51,214 nt of DNA. Source: an uncultured Verrucomicrobiales bacterium (lineage in GTDB: Bacteria > Verrucomicrobiota > Verrucomicrobiia > Verrucomicrobiales > Akkermansiaceae). The first letter of the stretch is position 1. Every line of letters starts with the position of its first letter. This document shows positions 32,853 through 42,900 of this stretch, piece by piece. The stretch covers positions 1 to 51,214 of the forward strand of contig CASICJ010000021.1 in NCBI GenBank assembly GCA_949373085.1, written 5' to 3'. The translations under genes were made by a program, and so were the position numbers. The notes below the pieces were generated by a model. That model saw nothing but the letters and a program-made list of their open reading frames with translations. It did not search any database and was not told the origin of the DNA.

Positions 32853-34430
32853 ATGAAGATATTTTCCGTCGCTTTACTTGTATTCTCAACGTCGCTTTCC
32901 GCTTCCGCTGATGAGGGCGATTTTAAAATTATCAAACGCTCACTCGCTCCTACTTCGGACCAAAATTTACGATTCCAACCGGTGTATCAAAACGAGGATT
33001 GGAAACCTACCCAAACGGCTGTGATCGTTTGCGACATGTGGGATTTGCATCACTGCTTCAATGCAACTCGACGAGGAGCTGAAATGGCACCTCGAATGAA
33101 CCAGTTTTTAAAAGCTGCCCGCAAAAATGGGTCGTTGATTATTCATGCTCCCAGCAGTTGCATGAAGCCTTACGGGAATCATCCAGGCCGTAAACGGGCC
33201 CAAAACGCCCCAATGTCTGCTAACCTCCCAAAGCAGATTGCCGAATGGTGCGACAGAATTCCGGAAGAAGGGCAAGGCGCTTATCCGATCGACCAAACAG
33301 ATGGGGGAGAAGATGATGATCCCGCCGAGCATGAAGCATGGGCAAAAAGACTTGTAGCCAAAGGACTAAACCCCCGAGCCCCTTGGACCAAACAAACCGA
33401 GCTGCTCGATATTTATAAGGAAGATGTGATCAGTGATAGCGGCATTGAGATTTGGAATGTGATGGAAGCTACAGGAATCAAAAATGTCATCCTTATTGGC
33501 GTCCACACAAACATGTGTGTTCTTGGCCGCCCATTTGGGCTGCGACGTTTAGCCTCGAACGGCAAAAATGTTGTATTGTGTCGTGACCTCACTGACACCT
33601 TATACAACCCCAAGATGGAGCCTTACGTTAGCCACTTCACCGGGACTGACTTGATTATTGAGCACATTGAAAAGTGGGTTTGCCCAACAATCACTAGCGA
33701 CCAATTGCTCAAAGACGAACCATTCCAATTCAAGAATGATACCCGCCCGCATCTTGTCATGTTAGTAGCTGAGCGTGAGTATATGACCAACAAAACATTG
33801 CCCACATTTGGCTTAGGGTATCTGGGAAAAAATTATAAGGTCACGATTTTACACTGTGACGAAGAAGGCCAAGGCGAACGCAACGATATCCCCGGCACCG
33901 CTCAAGCGGTGAAGACAGCAGACATTCTCCTGGTGAGCGTTCGCCGACGAGCCCTGAAGGCGGCAAACTTTAAGGCCGTCGAAGAACACATCAGAGCAGG
34001 TAAGCCCGTAATTGGTATTCGCACAGCTAATCACGCGTTCTCATTACGCGGTTTAGAGCCGCCGAAAGGCCACCTCGTGTGGGAAAATTTTGATGCGGAA
34101 GTTTGGGGGGGAAGCTACACCGGCCACCATGGAGCAAGTAAAGCTGTCAAGATCCAGAAGCTCTCGGACCACCCAATCTTGGAAGGCATTGATGTGGATA
34201 CCTTCAAAGGTCGCGGATCACTATATATTGTTAAACCAATCGCAGATAGCACTCAGGCAATCCTCTCTGGTATGATTGATGGTGAACCGGCAGAACCAAT
34301 CGCATGGACTAATACGACCAAGTTTGGGGGCAAAGCCTTCTATACATCATTGGGCCATGTTGGTGATTTTGAACAGAGGCAGATGAATATCATGCTCAGG
34401 AATGCCATCGATTGGGCCGCTGCAAAATAA
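32853..34430 (+). CDS. Exported isochorismatase-like hydrolase fused to a ThuA-like domain
   Basis: 525 residues from the ATG at 32853, which gives a clean signal peptide (MKIFSVALLVFSTSLSASA); ATGs at 32823 and 32829 are in frame but would translate the repeat. The N-terminal domain is cysteine-hydrolase (isochorismatase) type with a complete triad: Asp61 (VIVCDMWDLHHC), Lys180 (PWTKQTELLD) and Cys222 (GVHTNMCVLGR). The C-terminal domain, from about residue 295 (HLVMLVAEREYMTNKTLP), is ThuA-like (glutamine-amidotransferase fold; GKPVIGIRTANHAF; GHVGDFEQRQ). It follows the SGNH-PVC-copper gene by 56 bp and likely works with it. Substrate unknown; amide or ester hydrolysis outside the cytoplasm is plausible. 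Confidence 0.88.
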   Translation: MKIFSVALLVFSTSLSASADEGDFKIIKRSLAPTSDQNLRFQPVYQNEDWKPTQTAVIVCDMWDLHHCFNATRRGAEMAPRMNQFLKAARKNGSLIIHAPSSCMKPYGNHPGRKRAQNAPMSANLPKQIAEWCDRIPEEGQGAYPIDQTDGGEDDDPAEHEAWAKRLVAKGLNPRAPWTKQTELLDIYKEDVISDSGIEIWNVMEATGIKNVILIGVHTNMCVLGRPFGLRRLASNGKNVVLCRDLTDTLYNPKMEPYVSHFTGTDLIIEHIEKWVCPTITSDQLLKDEPFQFKNDTRPHLVMLVAEREYMTNKTLPTFGLGYLGKNYKVTILHCDEEGQGERNDIPGTAQAVKTADILLVSVRRRALKAANFKAVEEHIRAGKPVIGIRTANHAFSLRGLEPPKGHLVWENFDAEVWGGSYTGHHGASKAVKIQKLSDHPILEGIDVDTFKGRGSLYIVKPIADSTQAILSGMIDGEPAEPIAWTNTTKFGGKAFYTSLGHVGDFEQRQMNIMLRNAIDWAAAK

Positions 34431-34472
34431 GAAAGTGATCGAGAATACGCTCTAATTTAAGCCCTTTCTCTG

Positions 34473-34507
34473 CCTTCTTTCGCAAAAAGTTAAATCCCTT
34501 TAGTTAG
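34473..34507 (+). repeat. Dispersed intergenic repeat, copy N (degenerate)
   Basis: CCTTCTTTCGCAAAAAGTTA then AATCCCTTTAGTTAG keeps the order of the 3' half with several changes. Weak on its own; supported by its position, 43 bases after one stop and 50 before the next start. Confidence 0.45.
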
Positions 34508-34556
34508 TAGATTGACGGCTGCCAGTAATGACGCCAGCCTCTTGACTTGTAAAATC

Positions 34557-37187
34557 ATGCAGAAGCTCCGCCAAGCCCTTACCCCCGCAATCCTCTTAAT
34601 CGCACCGTTCGCTTTCGCCGAGCCGGAAGTCGTACCACTCGAGATGTTCACCACCGAGGATTCAAATCTTGAAGTCACACTATGGGCACAGACTCCGATG
34701 TTCAATAATCCGACCAACATGGACATCGATAAAGACGGTCGAATCTGGGTTGCCGAGGGTGTGAACTACCGACGTCATGGGAGTCGCCGTCCTGAAGGCG
34801 ACCGTATTGTCGTCCTCCAAGACACGAACGGAGACGGCCAGGCAGACAAAAACCACGTTTTCGTCCAAGAAAAATTTCTCACCGCACCACTTGGAGTTGC
34901 AGTACTTGATAACAAGATTGTCGTCTCGATGACTCCAAGCATGATCGTCTACACCGATGTCGATCGAGACCTCGTTTTTGATCCAAGTAAAGGCGACACA
35001 CGCGAAGAGCTTCTCACAGGATTCAACAGCAAACAACACGACCATTCCTTGCACAGCGTCACTGCTGGCCCCGATGGCCAGTGGTATTGGAATCACGGTA
35101 ACTGCGGCGCACAATTCACAGATAAGTCCGGCAAGACTTTCCGCCTCGGTAGCGCCTACCAAATGCAGCACATCGCTGGCAAGAAAAGCGATGACGGCCA
35201 TGTCTACGTCGGTGGAGCTTCTTATCGAATGAATCCCGACGGCACACACGCTACCGTCATTGGGCACAACTATCGTAACAGCTACGAACAAACGATCACC
35301 TCGTTCGGCGATGTTTTCCAGAATGACAACGACGATCCGCCTGCCTGCCGAACAACCTTCGTTATGGAGTATGGTAACGCGGGCTTCTGCTCCTTCGACG
35401 GCAAGCGCTCGTGGCAAGCTGATAGGCGTTCTGGACAGGAGACCTCAGTCGCGGAGTGGCGTCAGGAAGATCCAGGCACCATGCCAGCGGGTGATGTCTA
35501 CGGCGGCGGATCCCCCACCGGGATTTCCTACTATGAAGGCGGCTCGCTCGGCACAAAATATGCAGGCGGCCTCCTGCTGAGCTGCGAACCAGCACGCAAC
35601 GTGGTCTTCGGCTACCTCCCAGTTCCAGAAGGGGCAGGCTTCAAACTAGAACGCTTCGACTTCCTCACCACTAATACCGACAAAGACTTTGCCGGCACCG
35701 ATTTTAAAGGCGGCCGCGTTGATCGGAACAAGAAGAAAACCCTATTCCGCCCATCAGATGTCACAGTCGGTCCAGATGGAGCGATCTACGTTTGCGATTG
35801 GTATGACCCGCGGGTTGGAGGCCATTCCGACCAGGACGAAACACTCTCAGGAGCGATCTACCGTGTCGCACCAAAAGGATTTAAATCCTCTACACCGAAA
35901 CTCGATCTCGAAACTTCTGCTGGCCAAATCGCAGCGCTGAAGAGTAATGCGATCAACGTTCGCAACCTTGGGTTTACTCGCCTTAAAGCGGCTGGAAAAA
36001 AATCGGTTCCAGCTGTCGCCGCATTGCTCGACGACCCAAACAAGTTTATCCGCGCCCGTGCGGTTTGGCTACTCTCCCAGCTCGGTGATACAGGTATCGC
36101 GAAAGTGCAACCACTTCTAAAACATAGCGACGCGGCGATACGCATCGTCGCCTTTCGTGCGTTGCGTCGGCAAGATGTTGATCTGCTAGGGAATGCCGAA
36201 AAACTGGCCAGCGACCAATCTCCGGCTGTCCGCCGGGAGGTTGCCCTCGCGATGCGCAATCTAGGGAAAGAAGCAGTCCCGGTCCTGACCACTCTTGCAA
36301 CTCATTTCGACGGCGCCGACCGCACCTACCTTGAAGCAATCGGCACTGGTGCGATAGGTAAAGAATCGCAAGTCTACGCGGCTGTCATTGGCGACTCAGC
36401 TCCTGAAAAATGGACAGTCAGTCAGGCTAAACTCGCTTGGCGCCTCCACCCACCACAGGGGGCAAGCGCACTCCAACAACGCGCTATGTCAGCCAGCGTG
36501 AGTCCCGAAGAAAAGAAAGCCGCGATTGTCGCACTCGCCTACACAAAGGAAAAAGAAGGATCAACCGCGATGCTTGACCTCGCGCAGAACGGCACCGGCG
36601 AAGCCCGGGGCCTTGCCCTTGGTTGGTTACTGAAGCTGAAGAACGCGCAATGGAATGACCACGGGCTCGATGCCGAACTCAAAAAACGCAAGATCTACGA
36701 TCCTGGAAATGTCGAAGTCATCGAAGTCATTGCGGCGCCTTCACCAAAAACGAAACTCCCTCCGATCAATGAAATCCTCTCAATTCAGGGCGATACCGCC
36801 AAAGGCAAGGTTGTAGCGACGCGCTGCTACACCTGCCACAAGATTAAGGGCACCGGGATCGGTTTCGGTCCAGACATCACTGGATTTGCTAAAGCCCAGA
36901 CTGCCGAGGTCGTCCTCAAATCAATTATCGAACCATCGGCAGACATCTCCCATGGTTTTGCTGGAAAGGAGATCATCACGAAGGACGGAAAAACGGTTCA
37001 CGGCATCGCCCTCACCACCGGCAATCCGGTGATCATGCAATCGGTCGGGGGCCTGCAACAGACAATCCCTAAAGAGAAGATTAAGAGCCAGAAAAACCTC
37101 GGCCATAGCTTGATGCTCAGCGCAGATCAACTCGGCATGACAGCGCAGGATCTTGCGGACTTACTAGCGTATTTGAAATCCCTGTAA
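34557..37187 (+). CDS. PVC dehydrogenase propeller - HEAT - cytochrome c protein
   Basis: 876 residues from the ATG at 34557; the signal peptide is ALTPAILLIAPFAFA (an upstream TTG is less likely). The PVC propeller (about 25-440) starts VTLWAQTPMFNNPTNMDID, with DTNGDGQAD loops and VTVGPDGAIYVCDWYDP. HEAT repeats (about 455-720) include RARAVWLLSQLGD and RIVAFRALRRQD. The C-terminal domain is the PVC-type heme c domain, with CYTCH (Cys757, Cys760, His761), GPDITGFA and a typical ending, LADLLAYLKSL. It probably transfers electrons in the periplasm during oxidation of an unknown, perhaps glycan-derived, substrate. It follows the isochorismatase-ThuA gene by 126 bp in the same direction. Confidence 0.92.
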   Translation: MQKLRQALTPAILLIAPFAFAEPEVVPLEMFTTEDSNLEVTLWAQTPMFNNPTNMDIDKDGRIWVAEGVNYRRHGSRRPEGDRIVVLQDTNGDGQADKNHVFVQEKFLTAPLGVAVLDNKIVVSMTPSMIVYTDVDRDLVFDPSKGDTREELLTGFNSKQHDHSLHSVTAGPDGQWYWNHGNCGAQFTDKSGKTFRLGSAYQMQHIAGKKSDDGHVYVGGASYRMNPDGTHATVIGHNYRNSYEQTITSFGDVFQNDNDDPPACRTTFVMEYGNAGFCSFDGKRSWQADRRSGQETSVAEWRQEDPGTMPAGDVYGGGSPTGISYYEGGSLGTKYAGGLLLSCEPARNVVFGYLPVPEGAGFKLERFDFLTTNTDKDFAGTDFKGGRVDRNKKKTLFRPSDVTVGPDGAIYVCDWYDPRVGGHSDQDETLSGAIYRVAPKGFKSSTPKLDLETSAGQIAALKSNAINVRNLGFTRLKAAGKKSVPAVAALLDDPNKFIRARAVWLLSQLGDTGIAKVQPLLKHSDAAIRIVAFRALRRQDVDLLGNAEKLASDQSPAVRREVALAMRNLGKEAVPVLTTLATHFDGADRTYLEAIGTGAIGKESQVYAAVIGDSAPEKWTVSQAKLAWRLHPPQGASALQQRAMSASVSPEEKKAAIVALAYTKEKEGSTAMLDLAQNGTGEARGLALGWLLKLKNAQWNDHGLDAELKKRKIYDPGNVEVIEVIAAPSPKTKLPPINEILSIQGDTAKGKVVATRCYTCHKIKGTGIGFGPDITGFAKAQTAEVVLKSIIEPSADISHGFAGKEIITKDGKTVHGIALTTGNPVIMQSVGGLQQTIPKEKIKSQKNLGHSLMLSADQLGMTAQDLADLLAYLKSL

Positions 37188-37344
37188 GGCAATTTTTACC
37201 CAGTCGTTTTACGGAGTTGCTAAAATTTCAATCGAGTAAATTCCACTGAGAGATTATCTGATCACGCTCACATTTCCGTCAGAAGAATTGCCAAATTTAT
37301 TACTCTGCAGTTGATCCAACTAGACTCTCTCTCTAAAAGTCGTG

Positions 37345-38817
37345 ATGCGATGGTTCACTCCGGTTCTTCTCACTTTTCTTTTTAGCGCAGGGGTATCCAA
37401 CGCCACAGAAACCTTATCTTCTACTCCGAATATCGTTTGGATCGTGGTGGACGATATGTCCTGCCATTTTTCCTATCAGAGCGAGAAACGAGTTCACACC
37501 CCTAACGTTGATCGCCTCGCGCGGGAGGGGATCACTTTCACTAAGGCTTATGCGACGGCCCCAGTTTGTTCTGCGTTTCGCTCCGCAATGATCACTGGGA
37601 TGTATCAGACTGCGATTGGTGCGCACCACCACCGCAGTTCACGCGGAAAGCTTAAATTAAATTTACCCAAGGGAATTAAAACGATTCCTGAACTCTTTCG
37701 CGACGCCGGATATTATACGACCAACTCCGACCCCAGCGGCCTTCGAGCTGGCAAGGAGGACTATAACTTTGTCTACCAACGACCAAAGCTCTACGACGGC
37801 ACCGATTGGACGAAACGCCCCAAAGGAAAGCCCTTCTTCGCGCAATATCAACTCCGTGGAGGAAAGCTGCGGAACGTTAGCAAGTGGAACAAGGAAGCTG
37901 AGGCAGCTGTCATTCAGCTTGTCACCCCTAACCAAGTCAAACTCCCGCCTTACTATCCCGACCACCCCGTCCTGCGTGAGGATTGGGCGGATTATCTCAA
38001 CGCCGTGCAGTATACCGATATCGAGGTTGGCCGTATCCTAGCCAAGCTCAAGAAGGAGAAAGTTCTAGACAACACCATCATCTTCTTTCTTACCGATCAC
38101 GGGATTAGCCACGCCCGAGGCAAACAGTTTCTCTATGAGGAAGGAGTCCTAATCCCATTCATCGTCTGGGCTCCAGAACGCTTCAAACCGGAGCAGCGCA
38201 ATGACTTCATCGCACACATCGATCTGTCAGCCACTTCGTTGCAACTCGCGGGCATCAAAATTCCGACATACATGCAAGGCCGTCCCCTCTTTGGAGAAAG
38301 CGCAAAGCCACGCGAATACGTCGTCTCCGCTCGCGATCGCTGCGATGAAACTGTCGACCGTATCCGCGCGATCCGTCAGGATGATTTCAAATACATCCGC
38401 AACTTTTACCCCAAACGCCCCTACCTCCAGCCTAGCGCCTACAAGGACAAAAAGCCCTTTATGCCAGTCCTACGGGAATTGTTCGCAGCCGGAAAGCTCA
38501 ACGAAGCACAGTCTCTCCATCTCGCTCAAACTCGCCCGAAGGAAGAACTCTACGATCTCAGCAAAGACCCATGGGAAATCCATAATCTAGCCGCTGACCC
38601 CACCCAAAAAAATCGCTTAGCTGCGTTCCGTGAACTATTGGTGAAGTGGGTAGAGGAATCCAATGATCAAGGGCGATTCCCAGAATCAGAAGCAATGTTT
38701 GACAGCGATATGGCCGCCTCTTTGAGCACAGGCCTCCGAAAAAAAGATCCAGTGCATGCCAAGAAGCTAAGGGCGAACATTGCCTTGATGAAAAAGTGGC
38801 AAGCTGAAGGAAAATAG
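37345..38817 (+). CDS. Secreted sulfatase (S1 family, formylglycine type)
   Basis: 490 residues; the ATG at 37345 is preferred over the GTG at 37342. A signal peptide ([17 protein letters not shown]) is followed by the metal-binding [11 protein letters not shown], then [13 protein letters not shown] with Cys75 in the C-x-A-x-R context needed for conversion to formylglycine, [19 protein letters not shown] and the C-terminal subdomain ([13 protein letters not shown]). Alanine replaces the usual proline of CxPSR, which is allowed for anaerobic-type (AtsB) or FGE maturation. The substrate may be a sulfated polysaccharide, but the subfamily cannot be fixed here. It is 154 bp after the PVC-cytochrome gene, possibly in the same transcript. 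It is intact, unlike the remnant at 28802. Confidence 0.93.
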   Translation: MRWFTPVLLTFLFSAGVSNATETLSSTPNIVWIVVDDMSCHFSYQSEKRVHTPNVDRLAREGITFTKAYATAPVCSAFRSAMITGMYQTAIGAHHHRSSRGKLKLNLPKGIKTIPELFRDAGYYTTNSDPSGLRAGKEDYNFVYQRPKLYDGTDWTKRPKGKPFFAQYQLRGGKLRNVSKWNKEAEAAVIQLVTPNQVKLPPYYPDHPVLREDWADYLNAVQYTDIEVGRILAKLKKEKVLDNTIIFFLTDHGISHARGKQFLYEEGVLIPFIVWAPERFKPEQRNDFIAHIDLSATSLQLAGIKIPTYMQGRPLFGESAKPREYVVSARDRCDETVDRIRAIRQDDFKYIRNFYPKRPYLQPSAYKDKKPFMPVLRELFAAGKLNEAQSLHLAQTRPKEELYDLSKDPWEIHNLAADPTQKNRLAAFRELLVKWVEESNDQGRFPESEAMFDSDMAASLSTGLRKKDPVHAKKLRANIALMKKWQAEGK

Positions 38818-38914
38818 AATCCTTAATTGTCTCTCCCTAGGATTTCGGCGAGTGAGGCACGGAGTAGACACACTAGCGTCACATGGAGGTTCTAGCCAAC
38901 CTACCTTAGAACGC

Positions 38915-38945
38915 AAAAAAAGAGAGAGAGGCTGACCCTCTCCCT
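38915..38945 (-). terminator. Rho-independent terminator of the PEP-CTERM gene
   Basis: On the minus strand a 9-bp stem (AGGGAGAGG with CCTCTCTCT, one G-T pair) and a 5-nt loop are followed by seven T's. It starts 26 bases after the stop of the minus-strand gene. It may also block read-through from the sulfatase side. Confidence 0.8.
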
Positions 38946-38971
38946 CCGGTTTGAATGATTTGGGCAGCAAC

Positions 38972-39721
38972 CTAGCGGCGACGTCTAAGAAAGAAGGCGA
39001 AACCTGCAAGACCCAACAAGGCAATCGATGGCTCTGGAACGGGGGCCGGGGAGAAGGCACCAGAGTTGTCGTAGCGAATGTATTCGAATTCAACCGAGCT
39101 GCCTGGCCCGCCAAGGATTGAGCCCCCAACGTTGGTGCAGCAGTCACCAATAATCAGGCGAGTGTTGCCTGTCCCAGCCTGCTGGCCGATTCCACCCTCT
39201 GGAGTGATCTGAAGACCGTCTCGGAAATAGTGGTAGGCGTCATCAGCGGCGTCGTAAGTGAGGCGGAAGTCGTGGAACCCGCCAGCGTTCGTTTCTGTGT
39301 TGTAGACAGTGCCGGCGAGGTTGGTAATTTGATTTTCGCGGATCGTCATGATGTCGCGCTCGCCGTTGAGAGAGCCCCAGATAACGAAACCGCCGGAACC
39401 GGTAGCGCTGATGTTGGCACGGACTTCGACGGTCCAGCTGCCGCTGCCATTTTCCCACGGGGTCGAGCCATTGTCATGCTGGATCCAACCGTTGGTTGCT
39501 GTGAGGGTTGAGATGACGTTGCTCCCGTTGAGTGTTAAGTTGTCATCGGTAGCTCCCCCTGCCGCGACCCAGCCATTAGCAGCGTTAGTTCCATCAAAGA
39601 TGTCATTGCCATTGTATTGGCTGGCGAAACCACTGGAGTCTAGCGTGGTGAGGGCTGCCTGAGCAGACAGCGAAGAGATGGCTAGGCCGGTGGCGACGAG
39701 GAGGCGGATATTTTCTTTCAT
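38972..39721 (-). CDS. PEP-CTERM surface protein with LamG-like domain
   Basis: 249 residues. Signal peptide (LLVATGLAISSLSAQA), one concanavalin/LamG-like domain (about 40-220) with WTVEVRANIS, GGFVIWGSLNGERDIM, GFHDFRLTYD and RLIIGDCCTN, then the sorting signal PVPEPSIALLGLAGFAFFL with a basic end (RRRR). PEP-CTERM tails are processed by an exosortase (EpsH family), which must be encoded elsewhere. The LamG-like domain is clearly homologous to the two copies in the protein at 43881-45809. Probably anchored in extracellular polymer; ligand unknown. Confidence 0.92.
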   Translation of the reverse strand: MKENIRLLVATGLAISSLSAQAALTTLDSSGFASQYNGNDIFDGTNAANGWVAAGGATDDNLTLNGSNVISTLTATNGWIQHDNGSTPWENGSGSWTVEVRANISATGSGGFVIWGSLNGERDIMTIRENQITNLAGTVYNTETNAGGFHDFRLTYDAADDAYHYFRDGLQITPEGGIGQQAGTGNTRLIIGDCCTNVGGSILGGPGSSVEFEYIRYDNSGAFSPAPVPEPSIALLGLAGFAFFLRRRR

Positions 39722-39961
39722 GGCTTCTGTTTTCTTTGGTTGAACACCGTGTTGGACTCAAAGCTGTAGTGCAACGCTAGTATACTGGTTTGGGTAGCAA
39801 ACCGGGTGTTTGGAGCGGCGATAAAGACCTAGTAGGCGTCCTGAACGATTACAATTAGAGCGGGGTGGTGCTGAACGCGAAAGCTTTGTCAGGTGGTTGG
39901 ATTTATGAACCAGTTGTGATTGCTTTCAATCCCAAAGGTCGGTGGCAATTTTTGCGGGCCG

Positions 39962-42900
39962 ATGGTAGTTTGCTACCTACCTCCAAGGTCTGATGCTTTG
40001 ACTATTATCCGCCAGCTTATCTTTGTTGTTTTCATCGCCGCGCCGGTCAGTGAATTATGGGCGGGATTGAGGATATCTGAGTTTGTGGCAAGTAACGGGA
40101 GCGGGCTTTTCGACGAAGATGGGGACTATGCGGATTGGATCGAGATCGAGAATACGGAGATTGAAGGGCAATCGATCGGGGGGTATTTTTTATCTGATGA
40201 CGCTGACAACCTTCAGCGTTGGAGGATCCCCGACGGGGTGGAGTTGGGCGCGGGTGATTTTTTGTTAGTGATGGCTTCGGGGAAAGACCGCGCGGTGGGT
40301 GGGAGCGAGCTGCACACCCGTTTCCGGTTGTCGAAGGCAGGCGGGAGTTTATTTTTGGTGGCGCCAGATGGGGAGACAATCATCGACGCGGCACGGGACT
40401 ATCCTAAGCAGCGAGTGGATGTTTCCTATGGGCGAGCGGCGGAAGGTGAGTGGCGATTCTTTCTCAATCCGACCCCGGGGTTGTCAGCCGAGGGGGGCGG
40501 GGTGCTGGGGTTTGTCGGCGACACAGCGTTCGATATTGACCGTGGTTTTTTCGACGAGGCGATCGATGTAGTGATCTCGACAGCAACAGAGGGGGCGCGG
40601 ATTTATTACACGACTGATGGTTCGATGCCGACCGAGGCCAATGGGCTGCTTTATGCTGAGCCGGTTCCGGTGACATCGACAACAATCTTGCGGGCGGTGG
40701 CGGTGGCGAACGAGATGGTGGCGTCGAATGTGGACACGCAGACCTATGTTTTTCCTGCTGATGTTTTGCTACAGGACGGAGACGGGTTGCCAGATCCGCC
40801 CCGGCCGTCGACCTCGGACTGGGACTACGAGATAGATCCCAAAATTGTAGGTGACCCAAGGTTTTCGGAGTTGGAGGATGACTTAAAGGCGCTACGAACG
40901 TTGTCGGTGGTTTTACCAGTGGGGGATCTCTGGGAGCGGGATGGGATCTACGCGAACCCGACGCGCCAGGGGGCAGCTTGGGAGCGAGCATGTTCGGTGG
41001 AGGTTTTGGTTCCGGAGAACCCGAGAGAAAACTACCAGCAGGACGGTGGAATACGGATGCAGGGGGCCGGGAGCCGGTTCCGGAACATTGGGAAGAAATC
41101 GATGCGGCTGGTATTCAGGAACGAATATGGAGATGGAAAGTTGAGGTATCCGTTATTCGGGGATGCGAATCCGAGGGAGTTCGATACGATCGTTTTGCGG
41201 GGTAGCTATTTTGATTCATTCACGGTGCACACGGCGGGGAATGGAGCTGGGATCGGCTGGCTGAACGCGTTGCAGTTCCGCACCGATTTTGGGCACGAAA
41301 CGCATTTAGAGATGGGGGGGCAGGAGATTCTGAGGGACTGGGTGCACCTGTATCTGAATGGGCAGTACTGGGGGATCTACAATATCCACGAGCGGCCTGA
41401 CGAATCGTTTGCAAAGCTGCATTTCGGAGGGCGTGAGAAGGATTACGACGTGCTGAAGCAGCGGCCGCGAGGGCGGCCAAACGGAAGCTTGCCAGAACTG
41501 ACGAGCGGGAGCTTGGACGCTTGGAAAGATTTGATGGTAACAGTCAAGGGGGCGACAGAGCAGCCGGAAGTTTACGCGGAGATTTTGCGGCAGATCGAGC
41601 TCGAACCGTTCATCGACTACATTTTGATGAACCTATGGGGAGGTAACAGTGATTGGCCGCACAATAATTGGTACGCGATCCGACACGCACCGACAGATGG
41701 ACCATTCCAGTTTTTTAACTGGGATCCGGAAAATTATATTTTCGCGGTGAACGTGAATCGTGTGGGGGTGAACACGGACAACTCGCCGGGGATCCTCTTC
41801 AGCAGGCTGCGGAGGAACGCGGAGTTCCGGTTGCGGTTCGCAGACCAGGTGCACCAGCACTGTTTCAACGCTGGGGCGTTAACCCCGGGTGCAGCGGCGG
41901 CGCGATTCAAGGGGCTCGTTGAGCGGCTGCAGGGGCCAATGAATGCTGAGTCGGCACGATGGGGAGACGAGCGTGTGAGCCGGCCGCTGAACACGCTTGA
42001 TACCTGGCTACCGACGGTGGACGACAAGCTACGGAACTATTTCCCGCGGCGGACGGATATCCTGTTGAGTCAACTACGTTCGGCGGGGCTGTATCCGGAA
42101 GTGGTCGCGCCGGAGCTGAATGTTCACGGTGGCGATTTTTCGAACCCAGTGGCGGTGACGATGGAGGCTCCGAGCGGGGTGATCTACTATACGACCGACG
42201 GGAGTGACCCGAGGCGGTGGCCGGTGGCGGAAGGTTCCGCGCTGATTGATGATGATGCGACGGCACGGGCGTTGGTGCCGTCGGTAGAGAATGGTGGTGA
42301 GAAGTTAGGTGATTCCTGGTGGCAGCCGGAGTTCGATGATAACGGGTGGAAACCCGGGGTGACAGGAGTTGGTTTCGAAGCAGCTAGCGGGTATGAAAGC
42401 CATCTTGGTCTAGAGCTTGAGGAAATGTATCGGGGAAACGATTCGGTATTTGTGAGAGTTCCTTTCGCAGTCGCAGACCAAGCTGCTATCGACGGGCTAC
42501 CGAAGCTCTTTTTGAGCATGAAATATGACGATGGCTTCGTGGCCTACCTGAACGGGGTTGAAGTGATAGCGAAGAACGTGCCAGCTGAAAGAACGTGGCA
42601 GTCCGCGGCGACCACCTCGAACAGCGACTCGCGGGCGATGGTGTTTGAGGAGTTTGATATCAGCGGGCATCTGGGGGCATTGCGAGTGGGAATGAACGTG
42701 TTAGCGATCCACGGGATGAACCAAGTGAACAGCAACGACTTGTTGTTGTCGCCAAAGCTGTCGGGTAGAAGCGCAGAGCCAGCGGGTGGAGTATCCGGCC
42801 TAGCGGTCGAGTATTCGAACGGGTTAGTAGTCAGCGAGACAACGACGATCAAAGCGAGGGTGTTGGAGGGAGGCGAGTGGAGTGCGCTGACCGAAGCTAG

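Noticed and set aside
37270..37315. A faint repeat-like string (TTTCCGTCAGAAG ... CTGCAGTTG) before the sulfatase gene
   Set aside because: The order of blocks is similar, but the core AAATTCCTAG is absent.
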